A stretch of DNA of 7,276 nt. Origin: an uncultured Eubacteriales bacterium (GTDB lineage Bacteria; Bacillota; Clostridia; Christensenellales; QAND01). Each line of letters begins with the position of its first letter. The first letter of the stretch is position 1. The notes below the pieces were generated by a model. The model was not told where the DNA came from. It was given only the letters and a program-made list of their open reading frames with translations, and made no database searches. This document shows, piece after piece, positions 1 through 6,433 of this stretch. The stretch spans positions 1 through 7,276 of the forward strand of contig UREB01000083.1 of the NCBI GenBank assembly GCA_900546685.1, given 5' to 3'. A program made the translations under genes and the position numbers.

Positions 1-454
1 CAGTTCGATCCTTTCCTGCCGTGCAGTTAAATAAAATGCAGTCGTTTGGATGGTCTGCTATGATATCCATCACGCGCTTGAAGGACGCCTGGCTATCCAA
101 AATTAAGTCTCTATAAATATCAAACAGAGAGCTGGGCATGTTTTTGCCCATATCTTCCGGTTTTTGGGAATTGATCTCATCCAGCATCGGCACATGATAA
201 TATGCAATGTCTTTATATCCGTCCAAACGGCTGGGATGATCCGATACTTCATAGGTAGATCGAAGGTCTATCACACAGCGCACACCATAGGTATACAACG
301 CTTCACGATCCTGCTCTGTTAGGCTGTCTGTTGCTGCGGCACGTAGAAAACGATGCTCTTTTGTCCGTTTCCCATCCTCCGTTTGGTATCCGCCGAGCTC
401 TCTCGCATTCAAAATACTTACCAAATTCAATGGCTGGTTGATTGCTTGTTCCAT
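1..454 (-). CDS. Tyrosine/dual-specificity protein phosphatase family protein (PF13350-like), C-terminus cut by window edge
   Basis: The 151 visible residues start at the ATG at 454-452 and run off the window at position 1. The N-terminal part has the family signature: residues 11-22 resemble the N-x-R-D-x-GG element, here NARELGG, and residues 60-66 give a CVIDLRS strand. The phosphatase loop at residues 143-150 (positions 5-28) reads NCTAGKDR, with the nucleophile Cys144 and phosphate-binding Arg150 of the CX5R motif present. The His that usually precedes the Cys is Asn. Known members include mycobacterial PtpB and Listeria LipA, which act on phosphotyrosine and in some cases on phosphoinositides; the substrate here is unknown. 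There is no signal peptide, so a cytoplasmic location is inferred. The gene begins 6 nt after the ribF stop and in the same frame, so it is probably co-transcribed with ribF. The missing part would hold the helical C-terminal region. The family call is firm; the function is not. Confidence 0.87.
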   Translation of the reverse strand, partial: MEQAINQPLNLVSILNARELGGYQTEDGKRTKEHRFLRAAATDSLTEQDREALYTYGVRCVIDLRSTYEVSDHPSRLDGYKDIAYYHVPMLDEINSQKPEDMGKNMPSSLFDIYRDLILDSQASFKRVMDIIADHPNDCILFNCTAGKDRT

Positions 455-475
455 GTCTACCTATTCATCCTCCTT
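452..475 (-). promoter_or_regulatory. Ribosome binding region of the phosphatase gene, inside the ribF end
   Basis: AAGGAGG at 469-475 is a near-perfect Shine-Dalgarno sequence, but it sits 14 nt before the ATG at 454, longer than the usual 5-10 nt. A weaker AGGT lies 4 nt before the ATG. The ribF stop TAG (461-463) falls between the strong site and the start. The SD also encodes the last ribF residues (KEDE). This points to coupled translation of the two genes. Confidence 0.6.
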
Positions 476-1027
476 AAAATCTCTTCCCAGTAGTGCATTG
501 GCCAAATGATCTTCATGGTGCAATAGCGCATCTCGAATGCGCGTGCTGGAAACCGCTTTTCCAAACATAGAAACGGTTGGTACCACAACAGCGGACAAAA
601 CCGGATGCGCCGCACAATAGGCTCTTAAATGTGCTACATCGCCCTGGCCTTGGAAGCCGTAACGGAAATCCTCTCCGCAATACACACACGACACGCGGCC
701 ATCCTGAGCTAGCATATCCAAAAAGTCCTCTTTTGTCGTTGCTCGGATACGGTCAAACGTCATAACAAGGGTATAATCAAATCCCATAGACGCAAATATC
801 GCCAGTTTTTCATCAATGGATAATAAACTTCTTCCCAACGCTTCTTCCTTTTCAGGATGTGGGGTGCTGGCAAAGGTAAATACACAGCTTGGCCGCCCTG
901 CACTGTGAGCATTTTTCAAACATTGCTTCAGCAATGCCTGATGCCCTACATGCACTCCGTCAAATTGTCCTAAAGCCATATGAACGTGTTTGCCGTTTAG
1001 TTTTGCCAATTCCGTTATTCGTTGCAT
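461..1027 (-). CDS. ribF: RibF-like FMN adenylyltransferase (FAD synthetase) domain protein lacking the riboflavin kinase domain
   Basis: This protein would convert FMN and ATP to FAD in the cytoplasm. It is 188 residues from the ATG at 1027. The nucleotidyltransferase fold is recognisable: GQFDGVHVGH at residues 20-29 holds the HxGH nucleotide-binding motif, GEDFRYG at 118-124 matches the family's GxDFRFG, and SSTRIR at 160-165 matches the ISSTxIR motif. Ordinary RibF is about 300-320 residues and bifunctional. This one ends at ALLGRDF plus the short tail KEDE, just where the C-terminal riboflavin kinase domain normally starts. A second gene follows at once, so the kinase domain is absent rather than frameshifted. 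A TTG at 1039 would add four residues, but that stretch (GGGAGG) serves as the ribosome binding site of the ATG, so the ATG is preferred. The start overlaps the end of truB by 13 nt. The domain identity is secure; the symbol is loose because one activity is missing. Confidence 0.9.
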   Translation of the reverse strand: MQRITELAKLNGKHVHMALGQFDGVHVGHQALLKQCLKNAHSAGRPSCVFTFASTPHPEKEEALGRSLLSIDEKLAIFASMGFDYTLVMTFDRIRATTKEDFLDMLAQDGRVSCVYCGEDFRYGFQGQGDVAHLRAYCAAHPVLSAVVVPTVSMFGKAVSSTRIRDALLHHEDHLANALLGRDFKEDE

Positions 1028-1917
1028 GGCTCCTCCCAAATCACCTTGACTGTTTGCACCCCTGTCTGTGTACGCTTTGCAATGCCCATGAATACATCGT
1101 TTACCCGCAGTTGACAGGGACGTTCAAAGGCCTTCGGCACCTCCTGAATCCATGCCGGATCAATGGGTTGTCCGCAAAGAACAGCTCTTTTGGCTATGCC
1201 GGATAAATAGATTCTCTCCATTTCTATACATCCACTTTCCATTGGCTGCAAAATGGCATAGACAGCATCTGTATGAAAAGCATGTTCTATTTCCTCCAGC
1301 GTCACGCTTTCTTCTATCCGAAATCCGCCGGTTTGGGTGCGCAATAAAAAGCTTAGATGGGCTACCGTTCCTAACATTTTACCCCAATCCTGGCAGAGAG
1401 TACGAACGTAAGTTCCCTTACTGCATCGTACCCGAAATAGAAATCGGTTTGTTTCCGTTTGCTCTAAAAATTCCGTTTCATAGATCTCAACAGGCCGTTT
1501 AGGAATATCCACGCTTTTGCCCTTACGGGCAAGGTCCACCAGCTTTCGCCCATCTTTTTTCAAAGCAGAATACATCGGCGGTCTTTGATAGATTGTGCCT
1601 TTCGTACTTTCCAAAACAGACTGAAACTGCTCTTTTGTAATCTCTCCGCTTTGCCTACAAATAACTTTTCCCTGCGAATCCAACGTATCGGTTTCTAGCC
1701 CAAAATAAATTTCGCCAATATATTCTTTTTGCCCCTGCATAGCGTATTCAACAAGGCGCGTTGCCTTGCCAATGAAAATCGGAAGCACTCCGGCGGCATA
1801 TGGATCCAGCGTTCCGCTATGGCCAATCTTTTTGATACCAGACATCCGTCGCATAAACGATACAACATTTTGGCTCGTCATGCCCGGCGGCTTTAGTACA
1901 TTGATGATCCCGTTCAT
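1015..1917 (-). CDS. truB: tRNA pseudouridine(55) synthase TruB
   Basis: TruB isomerises uridine 55 in the T-loop of tRNAs to pseudouridine. The 300-residue length is normal. GHSGTLDPYAAGVLP at residues 32-46 is the catalytic motif, with the presumed nucleophile Asp38. Other family blocks are visible: the PPMYSALKKDGRKL region (about residues 113-126), the CSKGTYVRTL block and the LLRTQTGGF segment that closes the catalytic domain. The last 60 or so residues fit the small C-terminal RNA-binding (PUA-like) domain. The start ATG overlaps the nrnA stop in an ATGA arrangement, which suggests translational coupling. The nearest purine-rich stretch (GGAAAGGA) is rather far upstream. The last 13 nt overlap the start of ribF. 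Nothing abnormal was seen. Confidence 0.97.
   Translation of the reverse strand: MNGIINVLKPPGMTSQNVVSFMRRMSGIKKIGHSGTLDPYAAGVLPIFIGKATRLVEYAMQGQKEYIGEIYFGLETDTLDSQGKVICRQSGEITKEQFQSVLESTKGTIYQRPPMYSALKKDGRKLVDLARKGKSVDIPKRPVEIYETEFLEQTETNRFLFRVRCSKGTYVRTLCQDWGKMLGTVAHLSFLLRTQTGGFRIEESVTLEEIEHAFHTDAVYAILQPMESGCIEMERIYLSGIAKRAVLCGQPIDPAWIQEVPKAFERPCQLRVNDVFMGIAKRTQTGVQTVKVIWEEPCNE
1025..1038 (-). promoter_or_regulatory. ribF ribosome binding site and start, within the truB end
   Basis: GGGAGG lies 4 nt before the ATG at 1027, inside the last codons of truB. It decides the start: the upstream TTG at 1039 would use the binding site as coding sequence. Confidence 0.65.
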
Positions 1918-2882
1918 CGCGAGCCCAAAGTCCTTTCCAGCATCTGTTTTACTTCGTCAACAGCCTGGGGCAATGTCATTTTCAACGTAAATCCGGAAGC
2001 GGCCCTATGCCCTCCTCCACCGTATTGCGCCGCAAGATCGGCGACATTGATTTCATTGCGAGAGCGAAGACTGCCCTTGATGCCATCCTCTTTTTCTCGC
2101 AGCATCAGAGAAATCTCAACACCGTCGATCTCTCTGGCCACATCAATCAATCCTTCACAATCGCTCTGATCACATCCGCAATCCAATAAATCCTGATTGG
2201 TAATCGTTACCATCGCGGCCTTTCCGCCACAAAAGATTTCCAAGCTTTCAATGGCACGGCCCAGCAGCTTGGTTTTTCCCAACGTTTTTCTATGATATAC
2301 ATCATAACAGACGTCTGCAATGCTTGCCCCATTATCCAAAAGCTGTGCGGCCATCTGCAAGGTACGTGGGGTTGTATTTCGAAATCCGAAATGCCCGGTA
2401 TCCGTCGAAAGGGCCAGCATCAAACAAGTAGCCAAATCTCCCTTGAGCGGTACATGCAGCCTTTCTGCAATCTGATACACAATTTCGGCCGTTGCCGCGG
2501 CTTTGGGTTCGATCCATTGCAGATCCCCAAACCCTTGATTGGAAATATGGTGATCGATGACGATAATACGGCTGTCTTTCTGTACAAGCGACGGGCATTC
2601 AAGCCTAGATGGGTCTGAAATGTCGATGCAAACAATATTCGGATATGCCTTTGCTTGTTCCGGTTTGGTAATGCACGGCGCCAGCGGCATGGTTCGATAC
2701 ATAAAAGGAATCTGTTCACGTACTACAAACTGAACACGCTTTCTCAACGCCTTTAACACTAAAAAAAGGGCGGAGCCGCTGCCAAATGCATCTCCGTCTG
2801 GATTAATATGCGGAAGAATGGTGAACCCATCTTCCGCACGGAAAAATTCAATAATCTTTTTCTGTTCGCTTTTCATCATCAT
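1914..2882 (-). CDS. nrnA: DHH/DHHA1 phosphoesterase, NrnA-type oligoribonuclease / pAp phosphatase
   Basis: NrnA-type enzymes degrade 2-5 nt RNA fragments and dephosphorylate 3'-phosphoadenosine 5'-phosphate, using manganese. The 322-residue protein shows the DHH motifs in order: HINPDGDAFGS at residues 25-35, Asp87 in CIDISD, Asp110-His111-His112 in the DHH triad, and Asp161 in STDTGHFG. The C-terminal DHHA1 domain carries GGGGHRAASGF at 288-298, the substrate-binding glycine-rich loop. Its place between rbfA and truB is the usual Firmicutes position. Three ATG codons in tandem (2882, 2879, 2876) open the gene. AGGT lies 5 nt before the first one, so I took that one, but any of the three could be used. 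The start lies inside rbfA with a 35-nt overlap. The stop overlaps the truB start by 4 nt. NrnA versus the wider DHH family is inferred from length and context. Confidence 0.93.
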   Translation of the reverse strand: MMMKSEQKKIIEFFRAEDGFTILPHINPDGDAFGSGSALFLVLKALRKRVQFVVREQIPFMYRTMPLAPCITKPEQAKAYPNIVCIDISDPSRLECPSLVQKDSRIIVIDHHISNQGFGDLQWIEPKAAATAEIVYQIAERLHVPLKGDLATCLMLALSTDTGHFGFRNTTPRTLQMAAQLLDNGASIADVCYDVYHRKTLGKTKLLGRAIESLEIFCGGKAAMVTITNQDLLDCGCDQSDCEGLIDVAREIDGVEISLMLREKEDGIKGSLRSRNEINVADLAAQYGGGGHRAASGFTLKMTLPQAVDEVKQMLERTLGSR

Positions 2883-3222
2883 TCACAACCTGATCAATCA
2901 ACTGGCTCATATTCACCGCATACGCAATGGAATCATCCGCCACAAAATGAAGTTCCGGCACGCGGCGAAGTTCCAGCCTTTGCGCCAATTCGCGGCGGAT
3001 AAAACCGTTAGCACGGGCAAGGCCCTCTATGGCGCTATCCAATTGCGCTTTGTCGCCATAAACGCTGATATATATTTTTGCATGGGCCAAGTCGCGCGTG
3101 ACCTCCGCACGCACGACGCTGACCATACCGCTGAGTCCCGGGTCCTTCACTGCTGTTGCAATGATGGCCTCTATCTCGCGGCGTACTTCTTCATTGATTC
3201 TCTGAGTCCGAAAACTTGGCAT
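2848..3222 (-). CDS. rbfA: 30S ribosome-binding factor RbfA
   Basis: RbfA binds immature 30S subunits and helps process the 5' end of 16S rRNA, particularly in the cold. The 124-residue protein is of normal length and is a single KH-like domain. Recognisable blocks are the N-terminal RINEEVRREIEAII helix, KIYISVYGD at about residues 49-57, and the C-terminal stretch from FIRRELAQRL through LRRVPELHF to DDSIAYA, all typical of the family. The start ATG shares its A with the infB TAA stop (TAATG). No strong ribosome binding site precedes it, so re-initiation after infB is likely. A charged tail (about residues 114-124) is encoded by the same DNA as the start of nrnA. Confidence 0.96.
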   Translation of the reverse strand: MPSFRTQRINEEVRREIEAIIATAVKDPGLSGMVSVVRAEVTRDLAHAKIYISVYGDKAQLDSAIEGLARANGFIRRELAQRLELRRVPELHFVADDSIAYAVNMSQLIDQVVNDDEKRTEKDY

Positions 3223-5873
3223 TATTGCTTCACTTCTTCCTGTGTGAACGCCTCTACCACATCGCCGATTTTAATGTCATTGAAGTTCTCCAGGCTCAAG
3301 CCACACTCAAATCCGGATACGACTTCTTTTACGTCGTCCTTAAAGCGTTTCAACGAAGCCAAGTGTCCTTCATACACCACAACATTATCGCGCAGCAAAC
3401 GCACCTCGCAGTTGCGCAAAAGCTTGCCATCCTGTACCATGCAGCCGGCAATGGTGCCGATTGCAGATACCTTAAACGTTTCACGGACCTCTGCATGCCC
3501 CAGCACAACCTCTTCAAAGACAGGCTCCAGCATACCCTTCATGGCCTTTTCAATGTCCTCGATGGCTTGATAGATGATGCGGTACAAACGAATATCTACT
3601 CCATCTTTTTCGGCCTGTGTACGGGCCGATGCATCGGGCCGTACATTAAATCCAATGATGATGGCGTTGCTAGCGCTTGCCAATAGAATATCCGTGGAAG
3701 TGATGGCCCCTACGCCACCATGGATACACTTAACGCGTACTTCCTCATTGGATAGCTTTTCCAAGGAGGACTGAACAGCCTCCACACTACCCTGTACGTC
3801 AGCTTTTACAATCAAATTCAGTTCCTTGATCTGTCCTTCATTGATCTGATCAAAGAGATCATCCAAAGAAACCTTGCTGGTTGCTTTTGTTTTTTCAATC
3901 TTGATACGGTTTTTGCGTTCTTCTACGATTTGGCGGGTCAATGCGCTGGTTTCTACCGCATACATTGTTTCCCCTGCCTCCGGTACAACGTCAAATCCCA
4001 ACACCTCTACCGGCATGCTCGGCGTTGCCTTTTGCACACGCTGGCCGCGGTCATTCAGCATTGCTTTGATACGGCCGCTGGCCATACCCGCAATCACAGT
4101 TTGCCCCACTTCCAGCGTACCATTCTGGATCAGCACAGTGGCTACCGGGCCACGACCTTTATCCAGCTTTGCCTCTACAATCGCGCCCTTAGCCAAGCGA
4201 TTGGGATTTGCTTTCAGATCCTGTACCTCGGCTACAAGCAATACCATTTCCAGCAGGGTATCCAACCCCTGGTGCGTCCGCGCAGAAACAGGTACAACGA
4301 TGGTATCGCCGCCCCAGTCCTCACAAACAAGGCCATATTCCGTCAATTCCTGCTTTACACGATCAGGGTTGGCATCCGGAAGATCGATCTTATTAACAGC
4401 TACAATGATCGGCACCTCCGCCGCCTTTGCATGGTTGATCGCTTCTATTGTCTGCGGCATAATGCCATCATCTGCCGCTACAACCAAGATTACAACATCT
4501 GTTACCTGAGCCCCGCGGGAACGCATGGCTGTAAACGCTTCATGGCCAGGCGTATCCAGGAACGTAATGCTTTCCCCATTCACATCTACCGTATAGGCCC
4601 CAATATGTTGTGTAATGCCGCCTGCTTCGCCAGCCGTTACGCGGGAAGAACGGATTGCATCCAACAAAGACGTCTTACCGTGGTCTACATGGCCCATAAT
4701 GGTAACCACCGGCGGACGTTTTACCAGATCCTTCTCATCGTCCACAGTATCGTTTTCCGAAATCAACTGCTCCTCGGCAGACTGTTCTATCTTTTGCTCC
4801 AGCTCTACGCCAAATTCACTGGCCACCAAAAATGCCGTATCGAAATCAATCTCATGGTTAATCGTGGCAATGATGTTGAGCATCATCAGCTTTTTGATGA
4901 TTTCCGTAGCAGGCTTCCCAATTCTTTCCGCCAACGTTTTTACGGAAACGGTATCTCCTGTAATCACAGCCTTATCGATTTTAATGGGCTCCGGCTTGGG
5001 CGCCTGTTGCTGGCGCTTACGCGGCCGGCGGCCGCGAATGACCTCATCCAAACCGCCTTGCTTTGCATAACGCTCCTTTTCCAGCTGCTTTTTGCTCTTT
5101 TGGCGCTTATCGTTATCAAATACACGCGTATAGCTATTTTTCTTAGGATCATAGTTGCTGACGCGCCCTTTTTCCATCGGCGGTGCAATAGGAGCAGCCG
5201 AGCGTGGCCTGCTTCCTGCTCCCATGCGGTTATGATCTTGCCTGGGCCTCTCGCCCATAGGACGCTGTGGACGATTTCCCTGTTGCGGACGGCCCATCCT
5301 ATTATCCTGCCGTGGTCTATTCTGCTGGCTATGCGCAGCCTGGGGGTTTTCCCGCATACGCTGTGCATTGCGCGCTGCTGCATCGTCGCGCAGCACGCCG
5401 CCCTGACGACGTGCCAATCGTTCGGCCGGGCGTTCAAATTTAGGTTTAGGCGGCTCCTGTTTTTCTTCTTTGTGTTGCACAGGCTCCGATGCCTTTGGCG
5501 CCAAAGCATCCGGCGCATTCTCCCGTTTTTGGGGGGCTGCATCCTCTTTGGGTTTTTCGTCCCTTGTTTCTATTGTTTTGGTATCCTTTTGCTGTGTGGT
5601 CTGCTCTGTTGAAACAGCCACTTTCTCTGCGGGGGCTGGCGTTATAGCCGCCGTCTTTTGCGGTTCAGCAACAGGCTCTTCCGCCTTGGCCGTTCCTTGA
5701 GACTGCTGCTCTCTCGCCTTGCGCACCAATTCTGCCTCCAGCTTTCGTAGAGAATCCGTCTGCGCACGCAAATAATCCTGCACGTCCTTCATTGCGCGCA
5801 GTTGATCGTTGGCGTTTTTTGCAACCGCCTTGGCCACATCGTTGATTTTGATTTTCCCTGTTGTTTCGGTCAT
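3222..5873 (-). CDS. infB: Translation initiation factor IF-2
   Basis: IF-2 is the GTPase that places fMet-tRNA on the 30S subunit and promotes subunit joining. The 883-residue protein has a helical N-terminal segment (about 6-58), a long low-complexity linker (about 60-290), an IF2_N domain (about 304-360) and the G domain. The G motifs are intact: GHVDHGKT 394-401 (P-loop), GGITQHIG 418-425 (switch I), DTPGH 440-444, NKID 494-497 and SAR 530-532. Domains II to IV follow, including the tRNA-binding C-terminal C2 part, which ends with IGDVVEAF. The start ATG lies 22 nt after ylxQ and is preceded by a run of six G with a 6-nt spacer. Its stop overlaps the rbfA start by 1 nt. No internal Met in the linker has a convincing ribosome binding site, so I see no support for a shorter second isoform. 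Confidence 0.98.
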   Translation of the reverse strand: MTETTGKIKINDVAKAVAKNANDQLRAMKDVQDYLRAQTDSLRKLEAELVRKAREQQSQGTAKAEEPVAEPQKTAAITPAPAEKVAVSTEQTTQQKDTKTIETRDEKPKEDAAPQKRENAPDALAPKASEPVQHKEEKQEPPKPKFERPAERLARRQGGVLRDDAAARNAQRMRENPQAAHSQQNRPRQDNRMGRPQQGNRPQRPMGERPRQDHNRMGAGSRPRSAAPIAPPMEKGRVSNYDPKKNSYTRVFDNDKRQKSKKQLEKERYAKQGGLDEVIRGRRPRKRQQQAPKPEPIKIDKAVITGDTVSVKTLAERIGKPATEIIKKLMMLNIIATINHEIDFDTAFLVASEFGVELEQKIEQSAEEQLISENDTVDDEKDLVKRPPVVTIMGHVDHGKTSLLDAIRSSRVTAGEAGGITQHIGAYTVDVNGESITFLDTPGHEAFTAMRSRGAQVTDVVILVVAADDGIMPQTIEAINHAKAAEVPIIVAVNKIDLPDANPDRVKQELTEYGLVCEDWGGDTIVVPVSARTHQGLDTLLEMVLLVAEVQDLKANPNRLAKGAIVEAKLDKGRGPVATVLIQNGTLEVGQTVIAGMASGRIKAMLNDRGQRVQKATPSMPVEVLGFDVVPEAGETMYAVETSALTRQIVEERKNRIKIEKTKATSKVSLDDLFDQINEGQIKELNLIVKADVQGSVEAVQSSLEKLSNEEVRVKCIHGGVGAITSTDILLASASNAIIIGFNVRPDASARTQAEKDGVDIRLYRIIYQAIEDIEKAMKGMLEPVFEEVVLGHAEVRETFKVSAIGTIAGCMVQDGKLLRNCEVRLLRDNVVVYEGHLASLKRFKDDVKEVVSGFECGLSLENFNDIKIGDVVEAFTQEEVKQ
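5220..5318 (-). repeat. Short degenerate peptide repeat in the IF-2 linker
   Basis: RPRQDNRMG (residues 186-194, positions 5292-5318) recurs as RPRQDHNRMG (209-218, positions 5220-5249). The two copies use different codons (for example CCA/CCC for Pro), so the repeat holds at protein level rather than as a recent DNA duplication. It lies in an R/Q/N/G/P-rich basic stretch. Confidence 0.6.
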
Positions 5874-5895
5874 CCTTGTCCCCCCGTAAAACGGT
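5871..5895 (-). promoter_or_regulatory. infB leader with G-run ribosome binding site
   Basis: This 22-nt gap is the only real spacer in the window. In the coding sense it holds a possible small stem, CCGT-TTT-ACGG (5884-5894), whose right arm runs into six G, then ACAAGG and the ATG. The G-run probably acts as the Shine-Dalgarno sequence with a 6-nt spacer. A 4-bp stem is too weak to call a regulator. Confidence 0.5.
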
Positions 5896-6183
5896 TTATA
5901 CTTTCATGATCTGCTCAGCAAAGCTGCTTTGCAGAATCGCCAGACACAGGCGTCCCGGCTTTCCAGCCGCAGACCCTGGATCTGTCATCTCCATATACGG
6001 TATTTTATAATGTCCGCATAAATTTTGATAGCCTTTTTTGGTATTTTCTGCACAATCTTTATCCAAAAGCACGAGCTTGGCTTTTCTTCCGCGTATTGCA
6101 GACTCCACAGCTGTTGCGCCCGCTACACACTGCCGCGCCCTGGCTGCAAACCCGATCATGGTTTTTGCCCTTTGCTCATCCAT
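5896..6183 (-). CDS. ylxQ: YlxQ, L7Ae/L30e-family RNA-binding protein
   Basis: This small protein of 95 residues belongs to the L7Ae/L30e/Gadd45 fold group, whose members often bind kink-turn RNA. The typical core is seen in GATAVESAI at about residues 22-30, the KLVLLDKDCAENTKK strand and helix at about 36-50, and KIPYMEM at about 60-66. The Gly-rich region near 70-78 matches the loop before the last strand (CLAIL). The exact RNA partner of YlxQ is not established. The start overlaps the ylxR stop by 8 nt (ATGGATGA). Only a weak GAAGAG-like site precedes it, so translation probably depends on ylxR. Position between ylxR and infB confirms the name. Confidence 0.92.
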   Translation of the reverse strand: MDEQRAKTMIGFAARARQCVAGATAVESAIRGRKAKLVLLDKDCAENTKKGYQNLCGHYKIPYMEMTDPGSAAGKPGRLCLAILQSSFAEQIMKV

Positions 6184-6430
6184 CTTTTTGTATCTCTTCT
6201 TCCAAAGCTTGCGTAACTTCAGGCGTCAGCCTGATCGATTTATTTTTCATTGCAAGCCGTAGGCAGTCCATGTTCTTGCAAACATAGGCTCCACGCCCTT
6301 GTGCTTTCCCCGAAAGATCGGTGCTCTGTGCGCCCTCTTTAGGTTGCACAATGCGCAACAGATCCTTTTTTGGTTTCATCTGTTTACAGCCTATGCACAT
6401 TCTCATGGGTACTTTTCGTTTTTTCATCAT
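6176..6430 (-). CDS. ylxR: YlxR / RnpM family RNA-binding protein (DUF448)
   Basis: This is an 84-residue basic protein. RMCIGCKQMKPKKDLLRIV at residues 10-28 and GRGAYVCKNMDC at 45-56 are the two hallmark blocks of the YlxR family. In Bacillus subtilis the family member has been renamed RnpM, because it binds the RNA of RNase P and modulates it. That role is known for a relative and inferred here. Cysteines at 12, 15, 51 and 56 form two pairs. The gene starts 3 nt after nusA. GAGG lies 8 nt before the first of two tandem ATGs, and the second (6427) is also possible. The stop overlaps ylxQ. Confidence 0.94.
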   Translation of the reverse strand: MMKKRKVPMRMCIGCKQMKPKKDLLRIVQPKEGAQSTDLSGKAQGRGAYVCKNMDCLRLAMKNKSIRLTPEVTQALEEEIQKDG

Positions 6431-6433
6431 GAA

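Noticed and set aside
2818..3570. A 250-codon plus-strand open frame across rbfA and the infB end
   Set aside because: It is antisense to two confidently identified genes, has a Ser/Thr/Phe-rich composition and shows no motif.
4964..5542. A second minus-strand frame of 192 codons inside infB
   Set aside because: It lies over the low-complexity linker, where Arg/Ala/Gln-rich codons give open alternative frames. No domain or good start site was seen.
3930..5612. A 560-codon open frame on the plus strand, opposite infB
   Set aside because: Its translation is rich in Cys, His, Arg and Leu with no recognisable domain. The opposite strand encodes IF-2 with every G motif intact. The length comes from the codon composition of infB.
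5884..5894. Small inverted repeat CCGT-AAA-ACGG before infB, as a terminator or riboregulator
   Set aside because: The stem is only 4 bp, with no following T-run in the transcribed sense. It is too weak to call.
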